Positions 23,535-32,197 of a stretch of DNA of 56,766 bases are shown piece after piece. The notes below the pieces were generated by a model. The model did no database searches and was not told the DNA's origin. It worked only from the letters and a program-made list of their open reading frames with translations. The translations under genes and the position numbers were made by a program. Each line of letters begins with the position of its first letter. Position 1 is the first letter of the stretch. This stretch comes from Acidobacteriota bacterium (GTDB taxonomy: Bacteria > Acidobacteriota > Terriglobia > UBA7540). The DNA lies in NCBI GenBank assembly GCA_902812465.1, contig CADDZE010000023.1, positions 1 to 56,766 on the forward strand. Direction: 5' to 3'.

Positions 23535-24272
23535 TCAGTGGCCGCCCAGTGAATCCCGCACCACGCCGTAGCGCGCGCCCCAGGCATCGGTCATCCGGTT
23601 CCGGATCTCCCACAGTTCGGGGAAGAAGGTGGTGCGCAAGCCTTCGTTCAGCAGCTCCACGGAGCGTCCCTTCAGCGACTTGGCACCCAAGCCGATCGTG
23701 CGGTGAATGAGCTGGACGTGGTGAAAGCGGAATTTCTGGAACAGCTCGTCAAATTCCGCCAGGGCCTCGGCCACGACATAGGCGTCGGAGTGGGAATATT
23801 CGGAGTCGTAGATTTTCTCCACCGTGAGGTTGTGCCGGTCGAGGTAACAAGTCTTGAAGGAATGCCAGAGCGGCTGATGCATCTTAAGCAGCGTGCGAAA
23901 GCTCGGTGACTCCTGACCGCTTCCGTTGCCCAGTTGCCGGCGAATCTCCTGGTATTCCTTGGGGGACATGGTCTCCAGCAAAGCGAGCTGGTCAATCATC
24001 AGTCGCTGGGCAAGGTGAACGCGGCGGAAAAGGGTGATGAGGCGCGGGGTGTTCTCCTGCTGGATGTAGTCGTCGATATCCAGCAGGGTGTAGCCGATCA
24101 GCTTCATCCACAGCTCTTCGACTTGGTGGACTACCTGAAACTGCAGCTCGTCGCCGTTACAGAAGGCCGCGAAGTCCTTCTGGCAGGAGAGCAGCTGCTG
24201 GGTGTTGAGGTAGAGCTCATAGTCGAGCGTCCCCTCGCCATTCATCACCGAATAGAAGTACTGGCGGTCCAA
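23535..24272 (-). CDS. Tryptophan 2,3-dioxygenase-family protein
   Basis: 245 aa, all helical, of the haem TDO family. The N-terminal part has L-D-Y-E-L-Y-L, then H-Q-V-E-E-L-W-M-K with the distal His. The T-M-S-P-K-E-Y-Q-E-I-R-R-Q-L-G segment holds the substrate-binding Tyr and Arg. R-F-H-H-V-Q-L-I-H-R-T-I-G supplies the proximal haem His. The usual T-G-G-[ST] loop after I-G is missing (A-K-S-L-K-G-R-S instead), and S-G-F-Q-S is changed to S-G-Q-E-S, so substrate preference may differ. TDO opens the tryptophan indole ring to N-formylkynurenine. TTG 24272 is the first start after an in-frame stop; ATG 24245 is possible. It lies 79 bp downstream of the sigma-54 activator. Confidence 0.82.
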   Translation of the reverse strand: MDRQYFYSVMNGEGTLDYELYLNTQQLLSCQKDFAAFCNGDELQFQVVHQVEELWMKLIGYTLLDIDDYIQQENTPRLITLFRRVHLAQRLMIDQLALLETMSPKEYQEIRRQLGNGSGQESPSFRTLLKMHQPLWHSFKTCYLDRHNLTVEKIYDSEYSHSDAYVVAEALAEFDELFQKFRFHHVQLIHRTIGLGAKSLKGRSVELLNEGLRTTFFPELWEIRNRMTDAWGARYGVVRDSLGGH

Positions 24273-24351
24273 GGGCTACCCCCGGGCGGCAATGGCCGCG
24301 CCCAGCTCCAGTTTACACCTCGTCTGGACCCATGAAGCACCTCTAGCGGAC

Positions 24352-26022
24352 CTACGGTCGCTCTGTCGAGGGCGCTGTCTTGCGGTACTGAAACTTGTCG
24401 ATGCCCAGGCGCTTGATGCGGAATTCGAGGGTGGAAGGAGCCAGGCCCAGGCGCCGGGCAGCACCATTCGGCCCGGCGACGCGGCCGCGTGTGGCGCGCA
24501 GCGCGGCTTCGATGGCCTCGCGCTCCTGGCGCTCGAGCTGTCCGTCAAGGCTGCCGGCTGGGCCGCCGGCCTCAGCTCCTGGCAGGAGGCCCGCCAGCGA
24601 CCGGCCATCGAGGCGCAGCGTTCCACCCTTCGAAAGGATCACGGCCCGCTCCACCATGTTTTCTAGCTCGCGAATGTTGCCCGGCCACGCATAGGCTTCC
24701 AAGGCGCTCAGAAGCCGGCGGTCGATACGCGTGATGTTGCGTCCAAAGCGCGTCCCGTGCTTGGCCGCGAAATGCGATACCAGCGCAGGAATATCCTCCA
24801 GACGCTCGCGCAGGGGCGGAAGGTGAATGGGGAAGACGTTCAGCCGGTAATAAAGGTCACTGCGGAATTGTCCGGCGCGTACCGCTTCCGCCAGATCGCG
24901 GTTGGTAGCGGCTATCAGGCGCACATCCACGCGGAGCGTCTGGCTGCTTCCCAGCCGCTCGAACTCGCGCTCCTGGAGGACGCGCAACAGCATCACCTGC
25001 ACGTCCGCCGGCAGCTCACCAATCTCGTCCAGGAACAGAGTCCCGCCATGAGCCTGCTCGAAGCGCCCCTTGCGGCGCTCCACCGCACCGGTGAAGGCTC
25101 CGCGCTCGTGCCCAAAGAGCTCCGAGGCTAGCAGCGTTTCCGGAATGGCGGAGCAGTTCACCTTGATGAGAGGACCATGCGCCCGCGGCGACCGCCGGTG
25201 CAAGGCGCGTGCGATCAGCTCCTTCCCCGTGCCGGTCTCTCCGGTGATCAGGACTGTGGCGTCCGTCGGCGCTACCTGTTCGACTGCTTCGAGCACGCGG
25301 CGCAGCGCGGGCGAACTTCCCACGATCTCCTCAAACCAGGGCGCCTGGCCTAATTGGGATCTCAGCTCAAGGTTCTCCGCCTCCAGCTGCTCCCGCAGCT
25401 TTCGAATCTCCTCGTTGGCCAGCGCATTCGCCACCGCCACGGCAATCGCGCGCGAAACGGCGCTGAGAATATCGAGCTGCCACTGGGTGAAGGCTAGGGG
25501 CTCGGGGCGGCTGAAGACGGCGACGCCGATTAGTCGGCGCCGGACCAGGAGTGGAATCGCCGCGTAGGAACGGACGCCGCCGGCGGCCAGATGGAACTCG
25601 TGTTCGTACCAACCTCGCTTGGCCATCAGGTCAGGACACGTAAACGCCTGACCGGCCTCCATGGCCTGCCGGGTGACTTCAGCCCCTTCGTACGGAATCA
25701 GCTCATGGCCCGGCCACGACAATGGAATATCGGCGCTGCCAGGTTGCGTTCGCTGCAGGAACTCGCCCAGCGTCTCGTCCTCGCGTCGCGGCACGCCGAC
25801 TACGTGAAGGTCATACAGGTCGTGCCGGCCGCCCTCAAAGGACACTATGCCAACGCTGGTGAAAGGCACGGCGGGCAGTAGGACGTCGGCAACAGCCGCT
25901 AGTACACCATGCAGGTCCCGCTCGATGCTTACCGCTTCCCAGGCGCGGAGAGCCAGGGCGTGAAGTTCCTCGGCGGGGAAGGGCGCTTCCGCATTCGTCC
26001 CGGCGGGCAGAGACGCAGCCAT
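24352..26022 (-). CDS. Sigma-54-dependent activator with GAF sensor
   Basis: 556 aa in three parts. Residues 20-200 form a GAF-like sensor, followed by a coiled coil (E-E-I-R-K-L-R-E-Q-L-E-A-E-N). Residues 230-460 are the AAA+ domain with Walker A G-E-T-G-T-G-K-E, the sigma-54 contact loop E-R-G-A-F-T-G-A, and Walker B G-G-T-L-F-L-D-E-I-G. The last 50 residues are a Fis-type HTH (G-A-A-R-R-L-G-L-A-P-S-T-L-E-F-R-I-K-R-L). The plan is that of FhlA/NorR-like regulators, with ligand sensing by GAF rather than phosphorylation. The target is unknown; the downstream dioxygenase-like gene is a candidate. Confidence 0.93.
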   Translation of the reverse strand: MAASLPAGTNAEAPFPAEELHALALRAWEAVSIERDLHGVLAAVADVLLPAVPFTSVGIVSFEGGRHDLYDLHVVGVPRREDETLGEFLQRTQPGSADIPLSWPGHELIPYEGAEVTRQAMEAGQAFTCPDLMAKRGWYEHEFHLAAGGVRSYAAIPLLVRRRLIGVAVFSRPEPLAFTQWQLDILSAVSRAIAVAVANALANEEIRKLREQLEAENLELRSQLGQAPWFEEIVGSSPALRRVLEAVEQVAPTDATVLITGETGTGKELIARALHRRSPRAHGPLIKVNCSAIPETLLASELFGHERGAFTGAVERRKGRFEQAHGGTLFLDEIGELPADVQVMLLRVLQEREFERLGSSQTLRVDVRLIAATNRDLAEAVRAGQFRSDLYYRLNVFPIHLPPLRERLEDIPALVSHFAAKHGTRFGRNITRIDRRLLSALEAYAWPGNIRELENMVERAVILSKGGTLRLDGRSLAGLLPGAEAGGPAGSLDGQLERQEREAIEAALRATRGRVAGPNGAARRLGLAPSTLEFRIKRLGIDKFQYRKTAPSTERP

Positions 26023-26222
26023 GGAGTGATTCTAACCGAGAATGATTGCGAATTCGCGAGAAGTTGTGAGCTAACGCCCTTGACGTAGAACGAGTAACTT
26101 GAGCATCCCTCTATGTTTCCAGTCGATTAGACAAAGGCGGCGGTTTTGGAAGCTTCGGTGCTTCTTCCCCTTCCGGACGTCGCCGGTTCAACGGTGCCAT
26201 TGCCACATTCGAGGTACTTCTC

Positions 26223-26780
26223 ATGTCTGGGAGCGCTGTCTTCAACCTAAGGCTCGATGACGCTGAACAGTACGCTTGCCTCTACCGAGAGTTCCATCCG
26301 CGCGTACTTCGGCTCTGTCACTACCTGCTGGGTTCGCGCGAGGAGGCGGAGGATGCCGCCAGCGAGGTCTTTGCCCGTCTGCCCCGGGCCCTCCGAACCT
26401 ACAACCGTTCCCAACCCTTTTGGGGTTGGCTCTCGATGGTTGTCCGCCACTACTGTATCGATCTGCTGCGTCGCCGGAAGGCGGCGCAACGCCTGTTTGA
26501 GCCGGAAGGCTCGAGGCAACACCGGAGCTGGGAGCCGGCAACGCCCGGCTGGTCACCCCTCGAACAGCTCGTTGCCAAAGAGACGCGGGAGGCCGTGCGT
26601 AACGCCGTAGTCCGCCTGCCGGAGCGGTACCGCACGCCCCTGGTGTTGCAGTACTACAGCGATCTGAGCTACAGCGAAATTGCCGAGCGGCTTGGGCTGA
26701 CGCGCGGCAGGGTGGCGGTGCTCGTCTTTCGCGCCAAGAAGCAGTTGCGCCGCAACCTAGCCCATGGCGCCGCGGCGTAG
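26223..26780 (+). CDS. ECF-type RNA polymerase sigma factor
   Basis: 185 aa with sigma region 2 at about 15-85 (Y-R-E-F-H-P-R-V-L-R-L, E-E-A-E-D-A-A-S-E-V-F, W-L-S-M-V-V-R-H-Y-C-I-D-L-L-R-R) and region 4 at about 125-180 (L-P-E-R-Y-R-T-P-L-V-L, Y-S-E-I-A-E-R-L-G-L-T-R-G-R-V). There is no region 3 and no adjacent anti-sigma gene: the next gene is convergent degP. Region 4 ends in basic residues with no added domain. The regulon cannot be read from the sequence. Confidence 0.92.
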   Translation: MSGSAVFNLRLDDAEQYACLYREFHPRVLRLCHYLLGSREEAEDAASEVFARLPRALRTYNRSQPFWGWLSMVVRHYCIDLLRRRKAAQRLFEPEGSRQHRSWEPATPGWSPLEQLVAKETREAVRNAVVRLPERYRTPLVLQYYSDLSYSEIAERLGLTRGRVAVLVFRAKKQLRRNLAHGAAA

Positions 26781-26794
26781 GGCGGAGTGAGCCG

Positions 26795-26836
26795 CTGAAA
26801 GTCCAGCCGGCGGGGAACAAAGACTGGAACTTTCAG
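26795..26836. terminator. Stem-loop between convergent genes
   Basis: CTGAAAGTCCAG (26795-26806) pairs with CTGGAACTTTCAG (26824-26836) with one bulge, about 12 bp of stem and a 17-nt loop. It lies 15 bp past the sigma factor stop. There is no T-run, so it may be a transcript-end structure rather than a classic terminator. Confidence 0.4.
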
Positions 26837-26846
26837 GATCCGAGGC

Positions 26847-26883
26847 AGGGGCGGAAAACGTGCCGGTGCCTCTCTCCGCCCCT
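26847..26883 (-). terminator. GC-rich stem-loop just after degP
   Basis: A perfect 9-bp stem, AGGGGCGGA (26847-26855) and TCCGCCCCT (26875-26883), with a 19-nt loop, 11 bp past the degP stop on the minus strand. No T-run follows. Likely a 3'-end or bidirectional termination structure. Confidence 0.45.
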
Positions 26884-26893
26884 ATAGGCTCAA

Positions 26894-28420
26894 TTATTCC
26901 GTGTCGTCTTCGCCCTCGGTGTTGGGTGAGACCACCACGAAGATACCCTCACCGTTGCGGTTGATCCGCAGCAGGGTTTGTCCCTTGGCTTGGGCGGCCA
27001 GGCGGTTGAACTCGGCCACGGAGGTTACGGGCCGCCGATTGATGCTCTCGATCACATCGCCCTCCTGCAAGCCGGCCGCAGCCGCGGGAGAGTTCGGATC
27101 CACCCTTGTAATCACAACCCCCCGCACGCGGGGCGAGAGCCCCAGCTGATCCCGTATATCGGGCGTTAGGGCCGAAACCGAAATGCCGCGGAGCGCTCCT
27201 TGAGAAGGACCCTCGTTGGCGTAGAGGGGCAGATTGCTGGGACGCTCGCCGAGCTTCACCTTGAGGGTCATGGGCTTGCCGTCACGCAGGATCTCGAACG
27301 TCACCTCCGTCCCAGGATTCATGCTGGCCACCATCGCGGTGAGCTGGCCGCTATCCTGTATAGTTTCGCCGTCCATCTTGCGAATAATGTCGCCCGTTTT
27401 CAGCCCGGCCTTGTCCGCGGGGCCGCCCGGGGTAACATCCTGGATCAAGGCGCCGGCCGTATCGGGACTCTTGAACTGCTTGGCCAAATCTTGGTCCAGA
27501 GGGCTCACCGTGGCTCCCAGGTATCCGCGGCTTACCTTCCCCGTCTTGATCAAATCTTCCATGACGTGCTTGGCCATGTTGATGGGTATGGCGAACCCGA
27601 TACCGATGAAGCCGCCTTCGCCATTGGGGCCGGACCCGCTACTGAGAATCGCCGTGTTCACGCCCACTACCTGGCCACGCACGTTCACCAGCGCTCCGCC
27701 TGAGTTACCTGGGTTAATGGCAGCGTCCGTCTGGATGAAGTTCTGATACTGCTCAATGCCGCCTTGGGAGCGGCCCAAAGCGCTCACCGTTCCGCGCGTA
27801 ACGGTGAAGTCCAGACCGAAGGGATTGCCGAACGCCATCACGATGTCGCCCACGCGAAGGCTTCTGGAATCGCCCAGCGGCGCGGTGGGGAGGTCCTTGC
27901 CGTTAATTTTGATCACCGCCACGTCGGTCTGCTTGTCGGCCCCGACCACCTTACCCGGAAGCTGACGATGGTCCGCCAGCGTGATGCTGATCGATGTGGC
28001 GTTGGCGATCACGTGGTTGTTGGTCAGAATGTAGCCGTCAGGCGAGACCAGGATGCCGCTGCCCAATGCCTTTTGCCTCAGCTCTCGCGGTATGCTGAAG
28101 CCTGGAATGTCGCCAAAAAACTGGCGGAAAAACGGGTCCATGAAGAAAGGCGACTCTTGAATCCGCCGAACCTGGGTAGACTGAATCGAAACGATGGCGG
28201 GCGTCACCGCCTGGGCGATGCGCTCGTAAGCCTTGTTCTGCCGCTCCAGCAGGTCAATGTCCGGGCCATCTAGGCCGTTGCTGCTGGCAAGGGCGAACTT
28301 CGGGTAACTGCGGTGCCCCAGATAGGTCACGCCGGCTAAAGCCAGGCAGAGCAAGCCAATGAAGGTGAGGCTGAGACCCAGGAAATTCTCCCGCAAAAAT
28401 TGCTTGGTGCTGCCTTGCAT
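26894..28420 (-). CDS. degP: HtrA/DegP-family periplasmic serine protease
   Basis: 508 aa. An N-terminal membrane segment (about 14-34) anchors or exports it. The trypsin-like domain carries the triad His136 (T-N-N-H-V-I-A), Asp166 (T-D-V-A-V-I-K) and Ser240 (N-P-G-N-S-G-G-A). Two PDZ domains follow (about 290-385, with S-R-G-Y-L-G-A, and 405-495). Two PDZ domains match DegP/DegQ rather than DegS. It degrades or refolds misfolded envelope proteins. An AGGAAG lies 8 nt before the ATG. It is convergent with the ECF sigma gene, separated by two stem-loops. Confidence 0.94.
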   Translation of the reverse strand: MQGSTKQFLRENFLGLSLTFIGLLCLALAGVTYLGHRSYPKFALASSNGLDGPDIDLLERQNKAYERIAQAVTPAIVSIQSTQVRRIQESPFFMDPFFRQFFGDIPGFSIPRELRQKALGSGILVSPDGYILTNNHVIANATSISITLADHRQLPGKVVGADKQTDVAVIKINGKDLPTAPLGDSRSLRVGDIVMAFGNPFGLDFTVTRGTVSALGRSQGGIEQYQNFIQTDAAINPGNSGGALVNVRGQVVGVNTAILSSGSGPNGEGGFIGIGFAIPINMAKHVMEDLIKTGKVSRGYLGATVSPLDQDLAKQFKSPDTAGALIQDVTPGGPADKAGLKTGDIIRKMDGETIQDSGQLTAMVASMNPGTEVTFEILRDGKPMTLKVKLGERPSNLPLYANEGPSQGALRGISVSALTPDIRDQLGLSPRVRGVVITRVDPNSPAAAAGLQEGDVIESINRRPVTSVAEFNRLAAQAKGQTLLRINRNGEGIFVVVSPNTEGEDDTE

Positions 28421-28843
28421 GTCAAACTTCCTCCATTCTTCTTTTCATTCATTTTCATTCATTCCACACACCGCGGCCGGACCTTAGAGCAGCGCTACTT
28501 GAGGGTGCAGTTTCAGGCTCTCGCAATCGGGGCAACCCGCGCGCCGTGGTGGGAATGCCACCGTAAACGTCTGTCTGCATTCCTAATCATAGGACGAAAA
28601 GAGCACCATTTGAACCGGTTGTAGGTCCCCGGGCGCCCATCCTGGCTGGTTAAAAATACAGCCTTCTTCCATTAAACTTAGATGCCCTCGCCTGACCGCT
28701 TGGTTAGCCCGCCGGTAGGGCTTGGGCCGAGGGCTCTGCCGGGTATCACCTTGGATCGATTGCGCGGCGAGGCCGCGAAAGGTATAGTGCTGGCGCTGAC
28801 CTCGTCAGCCAGCGCGATTTTACCGCGAGGAGATTCTGACCTT
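28421..28843. other. Divergent intergenic region
   Basis: The 423 bp between degP and the serine hydrolase gene. The open frame of the hydrolase extends back to 28682, but its extra 54 codons show no signal peptide or similarity, so I treat it as noncoding. A short direct repeat of CATTCATTTT/CATTCATTCC lies in the degP leader at 28445-28463. No consensus promoter is clear. Confidence 0.45.
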
Positions 28844-30658
28844 ATGCGTTTTGTGCGAATTGCCCCCCTGGTTGCTAGAGCCCTTTTCGTTTCGGCCGCC
28901 ATCATCGCCGCAGGTGCCGCTCTCCGCGCCCAGCACCTGGACGTAACCGCGAAGCTGCAAGGGTTTGATTCCTACATGGAGCAGCTTCTGAGGGACTGGA
29001 ACGCACCCGGAATAGGCGTGGGTATCGTAGTCAAAGACCAACTGGTGTTTGCCAAGGGCTATGGCTACCGAGACTACGAACAGAAGTTGCCCTTCACACC
29101 TGACACCTTGTTCCAGATCGCTTCGAACACCAAGCTCTTCACCGCGGTTGCGGCTGGCATGCTGGTGGAGGAAGGTCAGCTCACCTGGGACAAGCCGGTG
29201 CGCGAGGCTGTGCCCAGCATTCAGTTCTACAACGACCAGCTGAATAGCAGCGTCACCCTTCGCGATATGCTGTCGCACCGCACTGGCGTGACCCGCCATG
29301 ACCTCATCTGGTTCAAATCACCCTTTACCCGGAAAGAGCTCTTTGAAAAGCTTCGGTACCTCGAGCCCCAGGAACCGATGCGGACGACCTTTCTCTACAA
29401 CAACCTGATGTTTGCCGCCGTGGGAGAAATCATTGAACTGAAGTCGGGCAAGCGCTGGGAGGATTTCGTCCGACAGCGTGTCTTGACGCCCCTAGACATG
29501 AATGCGACCACCTACACCGTCGCCGAGATGCTGAAACACCCTGACCACGGCGTGCCCTACCGGGAAAAGCGCGACTCCTTCGAGCTTTACAAGATTCCTT
29601 ACTACGAGGATACCGAAGGCGTGGCGCCCGCCGGCGCGATCATCTCCAACATGAACGAGCTTTCCCACTGGCTGATCGCGCTGATGAACGACGGAAAATA
29701 CCGCGGCCGTCAGGTCCTGCCGTCGAATGTCCTCAAAGCAACGATGCAGCCAGCCATCAGCTTACCTAACACGCTGGGGGAAGGGCTGGGCTACTGGGAG
29801 CTGCTTAATCCTGACTACGGCATGGGACGCGAGATCGCCTCGTATCGCGGGCGGCTTATGACCTATCACGGCGGCGACCTTCCCGGTTTCCATTCCCAAG
29901 TCTCCTTCATGCCCAACGACCGGATAGGCGTCCTTGTCGCGGTGATCGGGGATCACGCTGCACCCCTCTACAACGTGGTGAGCTACAACGTTTACGAGCG
30001 GCTGCTCGGCATGGACCAGACACCCTGGAGCCAGCGCCTGCTGCAAGTGCGGCTTGCCAACAAGAAGGCGGGAACCCAAGCCCGCTCTAAGGCGGGCCAG
30101 GATCGCGTCCCCAACACCCGGCCCTCGCACCCCCTGGCGAGCTACGCCGGCGAATATGAGAATCCGGCATACGGAATCCTGAAGATCGGCCTGAAGGGCG
30201 ATCAACTCCAATTTGGATTTCACGAGTTTAAGTTCCCTCTGAGCCATTTCCACTACGACCGCTTCGATACGCCGGACGATGAGCAGTACGGACGATTCTC
30301 GGTGAACTTCGGCACCAACCCGCAGGGCGACATCGCTACCGCCACGATCTCGCTGGATGAGGCAGACGTTGTCTTCACCCGTAAGCCGGAAGCCGTGGAC
30401 CCAAAGTTGATGGAAAAACTCGCCGGCGTCTACTTAACTCCTGCCAAAGTGAAGTTTCCGGTGCTCTATCAGCCTGGCACCGGGCTCTCCCTGGTGTTTC
30501 CCGGCGCACCGCCGCGCAGGCTTATCCAGGTCAAAGGCTTGCAATTCCGTACTCCCCAGTTCGCCGACACGATCTACGAATTCGTCGTTGAGAACGGGGA
30601 GGTAAAGGCACTGAAGGAACGGGATCCGTCCGGGGAATTAACGTACATCCGGCAGTGA
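28844..30658 (+). CDS. Exported beta-lactamase-fold serine hydrolase
   Basis: 604 aa with an N-terminal signal peptide (hydrophobic 7-26, cleavage near A-L-R-A-Q). The class C beta-lactamase/PBP fold spans about 30-390: S-N-T-K-L-F (SxxK nucleophile Ser), Y-N-N (Y-x-N motif), and Y-H-G-G-D-L-P-G in place of the third K-T-G-like motif. The C-terminal 130 residues (from A-S-Y-A-G-E-Y-E-N-P-A-Y-G) form a DUF3471-like lipocalin-type domain. Relatives are esterases or peptidases rather than true beta-lactamases. ATG 28844 is preferred because GAGGAG lies 11 nt upstream and it starts the signal peptide. Confidence 0.9.
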   Translation: MRFVRIAPLVARALFVSAAIIAAGAALRAQHLDVTAKLQGFDSYMEQLLRDWNAPGIGVGIVVKDQLVFAKGYGYRDYEQKLPFTPDTLFQIASNTKLFTAVAAGMLVEEGQLTWDKPVREAVPSIQFYNDQLNSSVTLRDMLSHRTGVTRHDLIWFKSPFTRKELFEKLRYLEPQEPMRTTFLYNNLMFAAVGEIIELKSGKRWEDFVRQRVLTPLDMNATTYTVAEMLKHPDHGVPYREKRDSFELYKIPYYEDTEGVAPAGAIISNMNELSHWLIALMNDGKYRGRQVLPSNVLKATMQPAISLPNTLGEGLGYWELLNPDYGMGREIASYRGRLMTYHGGDLPGFHSQVSFMPNDRIGVLVAVIGDHAAPLYNVVSYNVYERLLGMDQTPWSQRLLQVRLANKKAGTQARSKAGQDRVPNTRPSHPLASYAGEYENPAYGILKIGLKGDQLQFGFHEFKFPLSHFHYDRFDTPDDEQYGRFSVNFGTNPQGDIATATISLDEADVVFTRKPEAVDPKLMEKLAGVYLTPAKVKFPVLYQPGTGLSLVFPGAPPRRLIQVKGLQFRTPQFADTIYEFVVENGEVKALKERDPSGELTYIRQ

Positions 30659-31059
30659 GCCAGGCGGTGCGGCCACGAGGCATGGCACACTGCCCTGCGC
30701 GCTGCGGCTGCCTTGGGTCACCATAACCCGTCTGGGCCGTAGGCCAGCAGACAAAATCTGTAGCTCAGGTAAACGGCGTGCACCTTGTATGCATTCTGTA
30801 CTCTGCATACTTTGTAGACGATGGCAGCCCAGTGGCGGGCCAGGTGGCCCTGCAGCTCATATAGCGTTTTGATCAAACGAACCGGAAATGTTATTGAAAA
30901 TAAAAGACCGGTGCTGGTGGACACAGCGACGATTTGATGCGACCGCCGCGCCGTTTCCCAAGTAGCCTAAAGGGTTGACCTACCCCTTAAGCGGCGGCTC
31001 GGCCTGAAGGCGCTGTCCCCAACATGCTCTAGATTTGAACGCCAGTCTGGGAGATTCCG
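30659..31059. other. Intergenic region with palindrome
   Basis: The 401 bp before the oxidoreductase gene contain no convincing frame. At 30787-30810, GTATGCA and TGCATAC form a 7-bp inverted repeat around a 10-nt centre in an AT-rich island, a possible dimeric-repressor operator or hairpin. A TTGACC occurs at 30975-30980 without a matching -10. Confidence 0.45.
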
Positions 31060-32154
31060 ATGTTCAGACTTCTGTCCGTTTCGGGCTGCCTAGTCCTCTT
31101 ACCAGGGCTTGCTGCCGCGCAACCCGAGGCGGCTAAGACCCGCCTGGCCGTGGTGGGCCTGGACCACGACCACGTGTGGGGCCTGCTGAAAGATATCGCC
31201 CGAGAGCCCCTGGCGGAGCTGGTGGCGATTGCGGACCCGCATCCGGAGCTGGTAGCCAAAGCCAAGGCCCACGTCCCCCCTTCGGTAAAGTTCTACGATG
31301 ACTACCGGGCGATGCTCGATGCCGCAAAGCCCGAGGCGGTGATCGTGACGACGGAGAATGACCGCCATCTCGAGATCCTCCGTGAGTGTGCGAGGCGGCA
31401 CATTCACTACTCCACCGAAAAGCCCATGGCGTCTACCGCCGCCGAGGCGCGGGAAATGGAGCGGTTGGCCAACGAAGCTCACATCAAGCTGATGGTTAAC
31501 TACTGGAACGCCTGGGTGGCGCCCTCGCGCCAACTGTTCCAGCGAGTCCAGGGCGGGGAGCTCGGGCCGGTTCAGAAGATCATGGTCGAGTACGGGCATC
31601 CAGGGCCGCGCGAAATCGGCGTTTCCAAGTACTTTGCCGACTGGCTGTACGATCCAGTCAAGAACGGTGGCGGGGCGCTTGTCGACTTCGGCTGCTACGG
31701 CGCGGAGTGGGCACTCTGGCTCAGGGGCCGTCCCATGCGCGTTTATGCTTCGGCGCGCAAGCTCAAAACCAGCCAGCACAACGCCGTCGACGATGATGCC
31801 ACTATCGTGCTGGAGTATCCGGACGCGGTGGCGATCATTCAGGCCTCCTGGGACTGGCCCTATGACCGCGGCCAGGTCCAGGTCTTTGGGCCCAAGGGCA
31901 GCCTGTTGGCGGATCACGACGAACTGCTCTACCGCGCCGCCGGTGAAAGCGACCGGCTGGCTCCGGAGGGCCGGCCCCTAAGGCTCCAGCCACTCCCGCA
32001 CGAAGCCAGCAATCCCATCTCTTACTTCGTAGATTGCATCCGCAATAACAAGGAGATTGCCGACCCTTTGTCAGCCAGGATGAACGTCCAGGTGGTGGAG
32101 ATACTGGACGCGGCGAAGGAGTCGATCCGAAGCGGGAGAGCTGTGAAGTTGTAA
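31060..32154 (+). CDS. Exported Gfo/Idh/MocA-family oxidoreductase
   Basis: 364 aa. An N-terminal signal peptide (about 1-20, ending in A-A-A-Q) is followed by an NAD(P)-binding Rossmann domain whose nucleotide loop reads V-V-G-L-D-H-D-H-V rather than G-x-G-x-x-G. E-K-P-M-A-S-T holds the conserved E-K-P catalytic Lys. The C-terminal domain has G-G-G-A-L-V-D-F-G-C-Y-G. Members act on sugars, inositols or glycan parts; export with a bound cofactor is typical of secreted relatives that ride the Tat or Sec route. It starts a plus-strand run of five genes with gaps of 5-45 bp. Confidence 0.88.
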   Translation: MFRLLSVSGCLVLLPGLAAAQPEAAKTRLAVVGLDHDHVWGLLKDIAREPLAELVAIADPHPELVAKAKAHVPPSVKFYDDYRAMLDAAKPEAVIVTTENDRHLEILRECARRHIHYSTEKPMASTAAEAREMERLANEAHIKLMVNYWNAWVAPSRQLFQRVQGGELGPVQKIMVEYGHPGPREIGVSKYFADWLYDPVKNGGGALVDFGCYGAEWALWLRGRPMRVYASARKLKTSQHNAVDDDATIVLEYPDAVAIIQASWDWPYDRGQVQVFGPKGSLLADHDELLYRAAGESDRLAPEGRPLRLQPLPHEASNPISYFVDCIRNNKEIADPLSARMNVQVVEILDAAKESIRSGRAVKL

Positions 32155-32197
32155 CGGGCGGCGGGGACGCCCCGAGCTACGGGATGCATGGAGCGGT

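Noticed and set aside
28844-30658. Antibiotic-resistance beta-lactamase
   Set aside because: The extra DUF3471-like domain and the replaced third motif point to the esterase/peptidase branch rather than a true AmpC enzyme.
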